From: Trichomonas vaginalis G3
Taxonomy: Eukaryota > Parabasalia > Trichomonadida > Trichomonadidae
DNA length: 64,000 bases
Reading direction: 5' to 3'
NCBI RefSeq assembly: GCF_026262505.1
Contig: NC_067203.1
Span: forward strand, 4,712,001-4,776,000
Position numbers and translations under genes: made by a program
Notes under the pieces: generated by a model
What the model saw: only the letters and a program-made list of their open reading frames with translations
Database searches by the model: none
Told to the model about the DNA's origin: nothing
In this document: one piece after another, positions 19,125-29,020 of the stretch
How the letters are laid out: each line of letters opens with the position of its first letter
Position numbering within the stretch: the first letter of the stretch is position 1

Positions 19125-19790
19125 ATGTCAGTCGAAGCACAGACGTTCACGAACAAATCTAATGGCGAAACATTCACAAAAGGCACTTATAATGGTATTG
19201 AAGTCTTACGTAGAGACAAGGATAGTTACATTAATGCAACAAAGATGGCAAGAGAAGCGGGAAGGTTAAACCATTTAAACAGATTTCTCAATAGTGCTAA
19301 AATGCAGGAAATTCTTGAGTTTTGGTTGAAAGAATACGGTCGAGCCAAAAGTGGCTCAACCTCAAAACAAGCATTTTATGAGCTTACTAAGGGTGTTATA
19401 AATGAATTCAAAGGTATTTACATACATCCTGACCTCGTTCATTTTGTTGCTGAATGGTGCTCTGTAAAGTATGCATTTTATGTCAAAGATATTATGGACT
19501 CCATAGACAAGAAAGTTCATGAGAAGTTAGATGAAGAAGAACTCGAAGATACAGTAGAGAATGCAAAACCTTTGTTTGAAGAAGAAGTTAGAAAAATGCG
19601 CGAAAAACAATTAGAACATGAACGTGAGATATGTTATGGTTATAGAGATTCTCCATACGAACTAGACCAATGGGAACAAGAAGATTTAAAGAGAGAATTT
19701 AGAGAATATGAACTCGCTAAGATAGCATTAGAAACTGCAGAAAAGAAGTTAAAAGTTTGGGGTCGTTTTGTACAAAAATATTGTGAGTAA
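19125..19790 (+). CDS. KilA-N domain protein (B block, gene 1)
   Basis: This 221-residue protein starts at MSVEAQTFTNKSNGE; the inner ATG is preferred because the C homologue (50993) lacks the upstream one. KilA-N hallmarks are GIEVLRRDKDSYINATKMA, a central helix region, and IYIHPDLVHFVAEWCSVKYA. The C-terminus is charged coiled coil. KilA-N proteins of DNA viruses bind DNA and often act as regulators. The ends are almost identical to the C homologue but the centre (residues about 45-115) is unrelated to it. That centre carries a hairpin GAGCC-AAAAGT-GGCTC. The leader is of the AAAATA/T-rich class. Confidence 0.8.
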   Translation: MSVEAQTFTNKSNGETFTKGTYNGIEVLRRDKDSYINATKMAREAGRLNHLNRFLNSAKMQEILEFWLKEYGRAKSGSTSKQAFYELTKGVINEFKGIYIHPDLVHFVAEWCSVKYAFYVKDIMDSIDKKVHEKLDEEELEDTVENAKPLFEEEVRKMREKQLEHEREICYGYRDSPYELDQWEQEDLKREFREYELAKIALETAEKKLKVWGRFVQKYCE

Positions 19791-19833
19791 ATGAACCATT
19801 TATTTTTATTGAATTCACCAAAAATAATGTTTA

Positions 19834-19880
19834 TGGTAGATGGTTAGATCTAACTTCATTTCTACCCTCATTTCTACCCT
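19834..19880. repeat. Palindromic word array after KilA-N gene 1
   Basis: ATGGTAGATGG, core GGTTAGATCTAAC, then two CATTTCTACCC words, located 44 bp after the stop and followed by repeated GAATTTTCATGAATTTC. Confidence 0.7.
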
Positions 19881-19983
19881 CTTGAATTTTCATGAATTTT
19901 CACGAATTTTCATGAATTTCCTTAAGACAGAAAAAATAAAGTTAGTTTTATTTTTATTTATTTTTTTATTTTGTATAAAAGAT

Positions 19984-20949
19984 ATGATTTCAACAATCGG
20001 CACAACAACAATTCAAGCCACGAACGGCGGGACTCTGTCCACAACAACTTCACCAAATTCATTAGTCATGAATCCTACGTCAATGTTGGTAGAGATGAAA
20101 AGCTTTATTCCTTCTTCATATACTTTCGAAACAGAAATACAAAGAATAAAGCAGGAACTTTTAACAAGTAATTTAGACTGTAGTGCGAAAGATGAAACAA
20201 ATGAACAGTATCTTTATGAAATGGAGGACCTCATCGACCATTTGCCTAAACTACCTGAAATTCAGCAGCAAAAACTAACTATTCCTGAATTCGACGAAAT
20301 TGAAGTCAAAGCAACTGACTCAGTAGAAATTAAGAAATTCATACGTAAAGTAAATTATGAATTCCTTGGTTTTCATTGCAACCATAAAGTTATGGACAAA
20401 GATTGCGACATGGTTTATAAAAATATTTCTGACCTTTACAAATCCGAAGAATTTAAGACATACGATAACTTTGTTTCATTAGTTGCAAAATGTGTATGGC
20501 AGATAAGAGATAAAGATAGAAGAGGTAAAGTATGGAATGAACAAATAAGACCCGCTATGTTTGAGATGAAGAGAGCAATTGACGCTTTAGTTATTTTAGC
20601 TGGTAATGTTTCAATGTATAACGCAAAAACGATGCCGCAATGTTCAAAATGTAAAGCAGCAATAAGAAAATATAACTACTCAGTCAAAGAGATAGAAAGA
20701 ATGCGAAACGACTATGCAGACTTAAAGAAAGAAGCAGAAAAGCCAGCAGAAGATAAAATGGATATGTTGACATTTCTTAATAAAAACTATCCAACAGCAG
20801 AAGATTTCCTTCTGTCTGACGTCAAGAAGAAGTATAAAGAAACCTTCGGCATTGTTAAAACATTCGATGTACTAAAAGAAGAAATAGAAGCTACGAAATT
20901 GTTTAGAATCTCACGAATTCATAACGTTTACCATGTAAAACGGTTATAA
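19984..20949 (+). CDS. KilA-N-block helical protein (B block, gene 2)
   Basis: The start at 19984 (MISTIGTTTIQATNGG) is preferred because the upstream sequence is the word array and leader. The protein has 321 residues and is highly similar to 51807-52721 in C after the first 25 residues. Visible marks: VDFHCNHKVMDKDCDM-like Cys/His cluster (GFHCNHKVMDKDCD), PQCSKCKAAIRKYNY, long charged helices, and a C-terminal RISRIHNVYHVKRL. The two CxxC-type pairs could bind zinc. No family is recognised; its position within the KilA-N block, with the same leader and 3' array, implies shared control. Confidence 0.65.
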   Translation: MISTIGTTTIQATNGGTLSTTTSPNSLVMNPTSMLVEMKSFIPSSYTFETEIQRIKQELLTSNLDCSAKDETNEQYLYEMEDLIDHLPKLPEIQQQKLTIPEFDEIEVKATDSVEIKKFIRKVNYEFLGFHCNHKVMDKDCDMVYKNISDLYKSEEFKTYDNFVSLVAKCVWQIRDKDRRGKVWNEQIRPAMFEMKRAIDALVILAGNVSMYNAKTMPQCSKCKAAIRKYNYSVKEIERMRNDYADLKKEAEKPAEDKMDMLTFLNKNYPTAEDFLLSDVKKKYKETFGIVKTFDVLKEEIEATKLFRISRIHNVYHVKRL

Positions 20950-20956
20950 AATAACT

Positions 20957-21005
20957 GGGGTAGGAAAGAGGGTAGTTATCGGGTTAGATCTACCCTTCTA
21001 CCCTA
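20957..21005. repeat. Palindromic word array after gene 2 (opposite orientation)
   Basis: GGGGTAGG and GGGTAG words precede GGGTTAGATCTACCC and TTCTACCC. The dyad matches the other arrays of B but the long side lies upstream, so the array is inverted relative to those at 18977 and 19834. Confidence 0.65.
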
Positions 21006-21115
21006 AACATTATTTTTTGTCTGAAAAATGACCAAATTTCATGAATTTCATTAGTTAGAAAAATAACGCTAATTTTTTTCTAAGAAAAATTTTTATTTTG
21101 TATGTAAAGACAGTA

Positions 21116-21726
21116 ATGTCAAACATTGAGTTTGAAACAGTTAGAAAGATTGACAATGACACCAAAGTAGTTAGAATAGGTGATTTAAACGTAAGATACT
21201 CAAAGAAATACAACAAATATTCTTTGTCAGACATTATATCTCCATCTGAAAAGAAAACAAACTACTGGGTTAGAAATGCTTCAACTCAGAAAATTTTGAC
21301 AAGAAATCCGGAGCTTATGATATCAGTAGCATTTCATGGAACAAGAGCATATCTTATAGACAAAAGTCTTATACCAATAGTTTTGTTATGGTTAGACCCA
21401 GTTGTTGGATATAACTTCATAACATATGGTTCATTCGACTCAGAACGTTGCAGTGAAGGCTTACTTTACATCGTTCAGAAACCGAAGGACTTCAACAAAA
21501 AAGATATAAGATAGGAAGGACATATAATATAACTCAAAGATATGACAGTACAGTCAATAGAGTCAAGGTTGTGTTCGTTAATGATATGAGAGCTGCTGAA
21601 ACAGAACTGCTTGAAGTTTTTGAGAAAATGTATGGTGCTCCCACGAAAGGTAAAGAAACGTTTGAAGTAGATGAGATAGATAAAGCTATAAAATTATTTG
21701 ACGAAGTTGCTGAAAAATACATGTAA
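21116..21726 (+). pseudogene. T5orf172/GIY-YIG-like domain protein (B block, gene 3), damaged
   Basis: The intact counterpart is 52876-53487 in C. The N-terminal half has KilA-N-like content (KYSLSDIISPS, WVRNASTQKIL, SLIPIVLLWLDPVVGY) and the C-terminal half is a T5orf172-type domain of the GIY-YIG nuclease superfamily (LLYIVQKPKDF, GRTYNITQRYDS, AAETELLEVFEKMYG, ETFEVDEIDKAI). Such pairings are common in large DNA viruses. The start at 21116 follows the conserved GTATGTAAAGACAG leader. It has about one break. Confidence 0.7.
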
Positions 21727-21815
21727 AGCGTTTATTTTTGGTCTTTTGTGAAAGTCAGAAAATAACGCTAATTTTTTTCTAACAAATTTTTTTTATTTTG
21801 TATGTAAAGACAGTA

Positions 21816-22643
21816 ATGTCAACATTAGAGAACACAACAACAGTTATAGTCCATGAAGCTATAAATGAAGAATACGAGTACATACAGTATAACAAACAGT
21901 TACGTCTCATTCGTTCAGTCAAAGATGACATGTACCAAATGCAAAGTATAATGAACGCTCTTCGTTCTACAAAGCAAGCATATCATTGGTTTGAAAACCA
22001 ACAGACAAAAGAACTTTTAGAAGAATTTCCTCATATGATTGCTTCCCTCGGAAAACCGGGGGAAGAGATTCCGTATGAAAATCGCAAGAATTTGGCTCCT
22101 GGTTTGAAAGGTTATTATGTTCATAGACTTTTAGTAAATGCTGTAGCAATGTGGGCTTCACCTCGTTATGCTTGTTATATTTTCATGATGTTAGATGAAC
22201 TATATAAAGCAGAACGTGGAGAGATGGAAAAGAAACTTCATGCAAAAGATGAAGTCATTGAATCCAAAGACAAAAGCATACAGAAAAGAATACCGCGTTC
22301 AGTACCAAAAGGAAAGGAAAAGAGTTATAGGTATATGATATATACTGAAGAGTTGGAGAAAGAAGAAGATAAAGATATGGTTATGTTGCATTTAGTCAGA
22401 AGAAACAACAAGAGCTTTTATGACTTAGCTAAAATATATAAATCTGACAGAAACTGGTTCTATCGTGAAAACTTACCGATTTCAATGACACCGACTGAGC
22501 AAATAAAGGAAATTGTCAAAAATACTCTTCCTCAAACACACTATGACATCAAAGGTTGCACAATACTTACATTTAAAGAAGACTTAACATTACTGAAGGA
22601 AAAAATAACAGAATATTTCGATAACTTCAAAGAGGAAGAATAA
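21816..22643 (+). CDS. KilA-N-type protein with C-terminal extension (B block, gene 4)
   Basis: This 275-residue protein starts MSTLENTTTVIVHEAINEE. The KilA-N-like core includes HWFENQQTKELLEEFPHM, GLKGYYVHRLLVNAVAMWASPRYACYI. The C-terminal part (SIQKRIPRSVPKGKEKSYRY, MVMLHLVRRNNKSF, NWFYRENLPISMTP) resembles the extensions that follow KilA-N in viral proteins, though I cannot name the domain firmly. At 22037-22072 the centre has a hairpin, CTTCCCTCGG-AAAA-CCGGGGGAAG, different in sequence from the C allele yet pairing. The reading is open throughout. Confidence 0.7.
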   Translation: MSTLENTTTVIVHEAINEEYEYIQYNKQLRLIRSVKDDMYQMQSIMNALRSTKQAYHWFENQQTKELLEEFPHMIASLGKPGEEIPYENRKNLAPGLKGYYVHRLLVNAVAMWASPRYACYIFMMLDELYKAERGEMEKKLHAKDEVIESKDKSIQKRIPRSVPKGKEKSYRYMIYTEELEKEEDKDMVMLHLVRRNNKSFYDLAKIYKSDRNWFYRENLPISMTPTEQIKEIVKNTLPQTHYDIKGCTILTFKEDLTLLKEKITEYFDNFKEEE

Positions 22644-22698
22644 AAAAATCTAAGCTAATTTTATTTTTTTTATAAAATTTTATCTCATATGAAAGAAC

Positions 22699-22938
22699 AT
22701 GAATTTAGAATATTCAGAACTCATGACAGAAGAAGAGAACGAACAACATGTAAAAGATTATGCAAAATTTCTGAAGACATACAAAGCATTTAAACAATAT
22801 CTAAATGCTTCTAAAGATTATGCAAAATTTCTGAAGGTATATAAAGCTTATGAAAAAGCGTATGAAAAGTTTATACATTGGGGAATTGTTGTAAAATATC
22901 CATATGAAGACTACCCAAAAATATATTTTTGCTTATAA
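22699..22938 (+). CDS. Small protein with internal repeat
   Basis: This 79-residue protein contains a 60-bp near-tandem repeat giving KDYAKFLKTYKAF and KDYAKFLKVYKAY. It is preceded by AAATCTAAGCTAATTTTATTTT and a GAAAGAACATG start, a variant of the KilA-N-block leader. Its stop overlaps the convergent gene by 3 bp. Function is unknown. Confidence 0.5.
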   Translation: MNLEYSELMTEEENEQHVKDYAKFLKTYKAFKQYLNASKDYAKFLKVYKAYEKAYEKFIHWGIVVKYPYEDYPKIYFCL

Positions 22939-23407
22939 AGCTTCAGGGTCTATTTCTTCAACCATTTCACTTCCTTCGTCAATGTCAATAGAAGCTTCTT
23001 CAACCTTTGGTAAGAATTTCTGTATAACATCTTTGTTCGTTATTGTTTTCAGAGATGAAGGATAATATTTCACATTTGTTTCACCCTTTCTTATATTCTT
23101 TCTGTTCGGAAAGATTTAAAGCAATACTGAAGAAGTCAATATTAGAGTTCTTTATAACAGTATAATGAGTATCTTTGACATTCACGAAGAAACTCTTTTG
23201 TTTCAAAACTACTGCTAACTCTTGTGAAGTATAACGTTTGCGGTCAATGACGATAGCTAATGGTCTGACATACTGACCAAACTTAGATTCTTTCACAAAC
23301 TTCTTGTTAAAGATAACATTAACATTTGAAGCATTATTGAACTCATTCTTGATGGCAGTAGCGAGAGCATTGTATGAAAAGAACTTGCAATCTTGCATGT
23401 GTTTCAT
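22933..23407 (-). pseudogene. Early-class protein of unknown function, damaged
   Basis: The reading starts MKHMQDCKFFSYNALATAIK and ends in an acidic Asp/Glu tail close to the convergent gene. It is divergent from PolB with 90 bp between and shares an AAATTAGATTAGATTTTTT dyad leader with it. The C gene at 56440-56859, also acidic-tailed (NIDIDPEMF) and next to replication genes, may be its counterpart. A replication-accessory role is a guess. About one break. Confidence 0.45.
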
Positions 23408-23497
23408 TAAAATAAAAATATTAAATTATTTTGAAAAATAACTTAAAAAAATCTAATCTAATTTTTTCAAAAAATATTTTTTTATTTCCTACTAAAG
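23408..23497. promoter_or_regulatory. Shared divergent leader of PolB and its neighbour
   Basis: Ninety bases between divergent starts contain a near-palindrome AAAATCTAATCTAATTTTTT and the tract AAAAAATATTTTTTTATTT just before the PolB start. This tract recurs upstream of the PolB-like gene, the helicase and the KilA-N genes, but not upstream of capsid or fibre genes. Confidence 0.5.
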
Positions 23498-26400
23498 ATG
23501 TATCGGAAGTTGTCTAAGTTAGAACACTCGGAAATAAAACAACTTCTTACAGAAGCTAATATAGATGTTGCAAAGCATTACGCAACAAACAAAAAAGCAC
23601 TCGCTGACATCCTCAATGACTATAATGGTGCAATAAGTTATGATAGAATTCATGAGTTCATAAAGCCGCAACGCGGCGAGGACGAAGTCCATGCAAGAGC
23701 ATTTCCTTTAAATGACGTTGCTATTGACTTATATCATAGACGTTCAGTACCTCATGAAGTAAGAAGAGAAATGTTTGACATAACAAATGCAAACGTTGGT
23801 GAAACAAGAAGAAGAGACGACACACTGAAACAACAGAGAAGAGAGATGTTTAAGAGCGCTATAGAACAAGTTCGCAAAGCTAACGATGTCATTCGTTCCA
23901 TTGACGACAAACCAAAAGAAGGTGAGAGATGGTTAAAGAAAGATGAAGAGAATAGGAAGAGGAATGTTAAGACAGGCAATAGACTCATTGACTTTAACAT
24001 CGAAGCTTTAGATGAACCAAACAGAGACTACTTACACAAACATTTCGGTAAGGTTTTCATGAGACTCTTAGAGAAGATTAAAATAAACTCACAACAGAGA
24101 TGGATGGTATGTTATAAACTTGGTGGAAAGTATGAATGTTCTACGTTAAACCTCAATAATATTGGAACATTACTACATCAGCTCTTGAAGGAGAACTTTA
24201 TATCAGAGATAGAAGCAAATGCTGCAGGTATTGTTGAAATGCACTATGACTTCTTCTTGACAAACATAAAGAATCTTACGAAATAAAGATGTATGATTTA
24301 ACAGAATATGAAGGCTTAACGATGTCAGATGTAAAGAAAGGCAAACCAAAAAAGAGACCATATAGAGATGAAAGCACACTGACAAATGACCAGAAAGCCA
24401 TTTTGGAAGCTCTTAAGCAAACAGGAAACCCAGCACTTATAGAAAGCTTTTGGAAAGATAATGGTGAAAAGAAGTTTTATAAGAAAGAGAAGCGGTCAGT
24501 TCTGGAAGTATCTTTGCACATTACCTATAAATCTTGAACGCTACCAAATCTTCAATGAACTGAACAAAAGAACTGCAACACTTATGACAGAAGACAATTG
24601 TTTCGTTTATGCTTGCATTCAGGCTGGAGTAAATGAAGAAACTATTGACCACATGAGAGAAGTCATTCGTGTTAGAGACTTTCCTCAAAGTAAAGTACAA
24701 GAAATTTCTTCAACAGGTATAGCATTTAATGTTACCATTGGTTATTTCAATGACTCAAGACATAATGAAATAAAGAGATACATACCAAAAGAATGTGAAA
24801 CTGTTAGAACTATTGACTTACTTCTTGTTGAAGACCACTACATGCTAAACGAAAGATTACCAATGACAACATATTTCATTCGCAACTATATAGAAATCTT
24901 GAAGGAGTGTGGTGGAATGAACATTGAGAAACAGATGAAGATTTATACAAAGAGAGAAGATAAATATGTAGTTCGCATGGATAGAACTACACCGTTATGG
25001 GATGTTATGAAAACATTGTGGGAGTGCAAATATTTCGAACCTATTTCTTATGGAGAACTTTTCACATATACTACTGACTTATATAAACAGAACCTTGCAC
25101 CATTTAAAGACTTGTCATATGCTCTAAAGTATTGTGTACAACTGAAGAAGAAAGCCGAGTCAAAAGAAGTAAATAAAAATAAGTGCAAGTTCATTCCTGA
25201 GCACGTTTTCTTTGCTGACTTTGAGTGCAGTACCGATGGCTTTCATAAAGCTTTTAACATATGTTACGACAGTGAAGATGGTTCAGTGAGTGAAAGCATT
25301 TGGGGTCAGAACTGTGCAACAGAATTTTTGGACGACTTCCTGACAAGAGTTTAATATATTTCCATAACCTCAGTTATGATATAAACTTCATCTTAAGACA
25401 CATGACAGAAGTGAAAGGAACTCCCATCATTAAAGGTTCACGAACAATGCAAATAACTGGCTTATATAAAGGAAGGGCAATTATTATAAAAGACTCTTAC
25501 AGTGTTATAAATAAGAAGCTTAAACTATTTCCTGCTATGTTTAACTTACAAACAGGACCGAAAGAAGTATTTCCATATAACTACTACAGCAGTTTTGTTA
25601 GCAAATGACAACAGAACTGGTGTCATTTCTGAAGCATGTAAGTTTGTAAAAGATATTGAACATTCATGAAAAACATAGATTCCATCAAAGGTTGCAGAAT
25701 AGATGAAACCACTTCGACTTAGAAAAGTATAGCACATTTTATTGCAAACAAGATGTAAGAATTTTAAGAGAAGGTTTTGTTAAGTTCCGCAATGACATAT
25801 TGAAAGAATTTGATTTAAACGTTTATGACTACGTTAGTATTTGTTCAATTGCTAACAAATTATTTGAGAACAGAGTGTACTTCCCGAATGGAAATTTATA
25901 TGACCTCTCAAATAAACCAAGAGAATTTATTTCACGCTGTATTCAAGGTGGAAGATGTATGTTGTCAGATAACATTAAACAAAAGAGCGAAAAGAAACTC
26001 ATTGCTGACTTCGACGCTGTTTCATTATATCCATCAGCTATAGCAAGACTTATACTTTAGAAGGTATTCCAAAGTATTGAAGAAAGAAATGTTAAGCACA
26101 GAGTATCTCATGAGACATTTATTCGATGACGACCAAAAGGAACCCATTGGTGAAAAGTTTATGTCTGGCTTCTTTGTTCTCATTAAGATAACAGAGATTG
26201 GAATACATAGACACTTTCCTTTAATAGTTTGTGACCCTGAACTAAATCCAGAACTTAACGTTCCCAGAAGTTCAAACACTTGCTGTTTAATGTATGTTGA
26301 CCATATAACATTACAAGACCTCATAAAATATCAAGGTGTCAAATGTGAAGTGTTGCAAGGATACTATTACGATGGAAACAGAGATATTAGAATAAGAGAT

Positions 26401-27267
26401 GAAGTAAAGAAGTTGTTTGAGTTAAGGTTAAAGTATAAGAAAGAAGGAAATCCTTTGCAAGAAAATATAAAGCTCATTCTGAACAGTATTTATGGCAAAA
26501 CTATTCTATCTCCTATTGAGTCAAAAATAACCATAGTAAATGACAAAGATGCTATAAGATATGCCATCAGAAACTACAACCATATAGTGAAGTTCGAAGG
26601 TTTGGATGGTTCAGATAAAACTATTTTCAAGCTAACGAAAAGCATTTGCAGACACTTTAACTTCTGTCCACTTGGTGTTAATATTCTGTCTATGTCGAAG
26701 AGAATAATGTGTGAAGTATTCTGTACTGCTGAAGACTTAGGAATGGACATCTTTTATAGCGATACCGACAGTATGCATCTCTACAATGAAGATATCCCTC
26801 GTTTAGCTGAAGAGTTTGAGAAACGTTATGGAAGAGTTCTCATTGGTAAAAACCTTGGTCAATTTCATAGCGACTTTGCAGAAATAACACCTGGAAAACA
26901 AAGTTTAGCATACAAGTCAATATTTTGTGGAAAGAAGACTTACATAGACTTACTCACGAATGATTTAAATGAATTTGCATTTCACTGCAGAATGAAAGGC
27001 GTGAAGCAAGATGTTATTGCTTTAACCGCTAATGAAATGTTTCCTGACTCTGTTCAGTGTTTCTATGATGAAGATAAAGGTTTAATGGTTCCGCAAGGAA
27101 AATTTGACAAAGACTCTGAGTTCAGTGTTATGAAGTTATATAAAGCACTTTATGACGGTCAAGAGATTGCATTCGACTTATGTAAGTCTGCTACACCTGC
27201 ATTTGAAGAGAAGTTTAACTTTTCTATTCAGACTAAGACTTCATTCATAAGAAAGCTTAAGTTCTGA
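23498..27267 (+). pseudogene. Protein-primed family B DNA polymerase of B, damaged
   Basis: Domains in order: N-terminal domain with RWMVCYKLGGKYECSTLNL; LERYQIF and the Cys/His domain (CFVYACIQAG to HYMLNERLP); exonuclease motifs FFADFE, FHNLSYD, YCKQD; palm motifs DAVSLYPSA, LILNSIYG and YSDTDSM. At over 1,200 codons the gene is in the usual range for Polinton pPolB with long N-terminal extensions. A double hairpin at 23665-23690 is inside the coding region. The gene is convergent with 27373-28230. It carries about half a dozen breaks, the most of any gene in B. Confidence 0.92.
23665..23690. repeat. GC-rich double hairpin in PolB coding region
   Basis: GCCGC-AAC-GCGGC then GGAC-GAA-GTCC, the inverse of the copy at 3937-3962, at the same place in the gene. 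Confidence 0.75.
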
Positions 27268-27372
27268 GGTCATGAATGAGAAAAATAATGAGGTCATTTA
27301 TTTTTGTCAGCAATGAGGTCATTCGTGATAAAAATAAGCCGCTAGCGGCAAGGGCGAAGCCCATGTGGTCAT
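27268..27372. repeat. GAGGTCAT words and double hairpin between convergent genes
   Basis: Four copies of (A)TGAGGTCAT or TGTGGTCAT spread over the spacer, and a double hairpin GCCGC-TA-GCGGC plus GGGC-GAA-GCCC at 27338-27362. Fragment D has the same words at this junction but no hairpin there, so the hairpin came or went independently. Confidence 0.7.
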
Positions 27373-28230
27373 TTACAATACTGCGATGGTAGAGTTTAAG
27401 AGTTGTGCTTCAATGTAGAGACAGTCCTTATGGTCTGGAGGTAAGAACACTGGGCAGTTATGGTCATGAGTGGAGAACATGTCTATCCAAAACTCACGAT
27501 TGAAGCCAGTTAATTTATAGTATTTAGGATTTGGCAGTGGTGTAGTTCTTGTATGACCAATGAACTCATTTTCAACTCCCTTACTTAAGTTTGAATATAA
27601 TATAGCTTGCTTTCTATCCCAAATGCCAGGTGTTACAATCTTTGAAAATTCATTTTTCCTCGGAAGCATTGCATCATAATTGAAAACATTCTTGAAATCA
27701 TCACTTGGTTCAGAGATTTGAAATCTTATACGTAATGGATTTTCTTTCTCTTTAGCGACTTCATTGAATGGTGAGAATACAACAAACTGACAGTCATGTG
27801 TTCCATCTTCATTTTCATTAAATTCATAATGAAAGTCTATAAGTTGTGGCTGACTACCTTCTTCTTTCAGTTGTGCAAGAAACTCACGTAAAGGCTGTAA
27901 AGTTTGTACTTCAATGTTGAACTTTTTCTCGAACATCTCATTAAATGAAATCATACATTGTTGCAATGTTGTATCGTCTTTAAAGTATTTGTATATGTGA
28001 ATGTTTTGGGCGCATAAAGACTGTTCGTCATTTTCTATCTCGACTTGAAGTATAAAGTCAACCTTTCTGAAAGCACGTGTTATATACATAGATGTTATGC
28101 CAATGTACTTCTCTTCATTTATGTTCACAATCCAGTCTGTTGGAAACTTAAACGTTACTCTGTTCCCCTTTATTTTGACGTCAGGGTTTTCACTACTGAA
28201 CGCAACAGATATTGGTATTTGTCTATACAT
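27373..28230 (-). CDS. W-family structural-type protein (B, second copy)
   Basis: This 285-residue protein starts MYRQIPISVAFSSENPD. The family pattern is clear: FPTDWIVNINEEKYIGITSMYITRA, a central TTLQQCMISFNEMFEKKF helix, PGIWDRKQAILYSNL, and a C-terminal PKYYKLTGFNREFWIDMFS, VFLPPDHKDCLYIEAQLL. The leader is TTTTTATCCGAATTAATG. With 12528-13409 it makes two family members in B. A virion beta-sandwich protein is the most likely reading; the family is not one I can name. Confidence 0.6.
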   Translation of the reverse strand: MYRQIPISVAFSSENPDVKIKGNRVTFKFPTDWIVNINEEKYIGITSMYITRAFRKVDFILQVEIENDEQSLCAQNIHIYKYFKDDTTLQQCMISFNEMFEKKFNIEVQTLQPLREFLAQLKEEGSQPQLIDFHYEFNENEDGTHDCQFVVFSPFNEVAKEKENPLRIRFQISEPSDDFKNVFNYDAMLPRKNEFSKIVTPGIWDRKQAILYSNLSKGVENEFIGHTRTTPLPNPKYYKLTGFNREFWIDMFSTHDHNCPVFLPPDHKDCLYIEAQLLNSTIAVL

Positions 28231-28253
28231 TAATTCGGATAAAAATAAACCAT

Positions 28254-28514
28254 TTACTCTTTCTTTGCTTCAGCTTCTTTAGCTTTTGCTTCAGCTTCTT
28301 CTCTAGCTTTCTTCGCCAGCAAACGTGGGTTCTTTTGTCTTCCAGCAGCTAATGCAGCAAGTTGTTTTTCACTAAGTTTTCTCTTTGGTCTCTCTGGCTT
28401 TTGTTCTTGTTTTTGTTCCTTCAGTTCGGATAAAATTTGCTCACGAATTTCTTTCTTCAATGCTTCAACATCTATGACCCCTTGGGTCTTGTCCGTAGGG
28501 CTTGTCTGAGTCAT
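28254..28514 (-). CDS. Small charged helical protein
   Basis: This 86-residue protein starts MTQTSPTDKTQGVID after TTTTTTATCTGCAGTCAAATG. It is Lys/Glu/Ala-rich, with EKQLAALAAGRQKNPRLLAKKAREE near the C-terminus, likely long helices that could bind nucleic acid. It is divergent from 28560. A virion core protein is possible; no family is recognised. Confidence 0.5.
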   Translation of the reverse strand: MTQTSPTDKTQGVIDVEALKKEIREQILSELKEQKQEQKPERPKRKLSEKQLAALAAGRQKNPRLLAKKAREEAEAKAKEAEAKKE

Positions 28515-28559
28515 TTGACTGCAGATAAAAAACAAAATTAAAACTTTAACCGATGTAAA

Positions 28560-28993
28560 ATGAGCTTGTCAAAATCAGAGCGAGAGTCTATTATATTAAA
28601 TGACGCAAGAGGAATACAACATCCTTTCTATTACGTAAGTCAGAGTAAAGATGTAAAATATTACAAAGAAAAAGAAAGGTTCCATTAGCGAATGCAGAAA
28701 GCGACAACATTAAGGTGTATGGCAAGGGTGAAGTCCACGAAGCCCATATAAAACCTTCTGTTCAAACTGAGACACCAATAGAACAAGAAGAAAAGAAGCC
28801 AGATGTACTTTCAATAACGAACCAAGAGCTTATTGCAAAGTTCGTGAATTTCATTGAAAAACAAACCGAGTCAAAGAACCCTGACCCACCAGTGAAAGAA
28901 GTTGAGACAAAAGAGAATGTACAGTTCATTGAAAATGTCAAGAAACAACTTCCACCACGAATGCCAAGAAGAAGAGTGAGAATAATGAAGTAA
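28560..28993 (+). pseudogene. Small virion-class gene upstream of capsid, damaged
   Basis: The reading starts MSLSKSERESIILNDARGIQ at 28560 after TTTAACCGATGTAAAATG. The C-terminal part is Pro/Glu/Lys-rich and ends LPPRMPRRRVRIMK. A degenerate double-hairpin-like sequence lies near 28720-28745. It precedes the capsid gene by 27 bp on the same strand, suggesting co-expression. At least one break. Confidence 0.5.
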
Positions 28994-29020
28994 ATAGATA
29001 TTTTTATCTGAAGTAAATAC

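Noticed and set aside
19100-19125. GTATGT before KilA-N starts as a Trichomonas 5' splice site
   Set aside because: GTATGT matches the trichomonad donor consensus, but no ACTAACACACAG-type branch and acceptor follows and the ATG is only about 15 bp away. In C the same place reads ATTGTAAG, so it is better explained as a conserved leader.
22037-22072. Hairpin as a transcription terminator inside KilA-N gene 4
   Set aside because: It has no following T run, lies mid-gene in frame, and the gene continues conserved after it; a structural or recombination role fits better.
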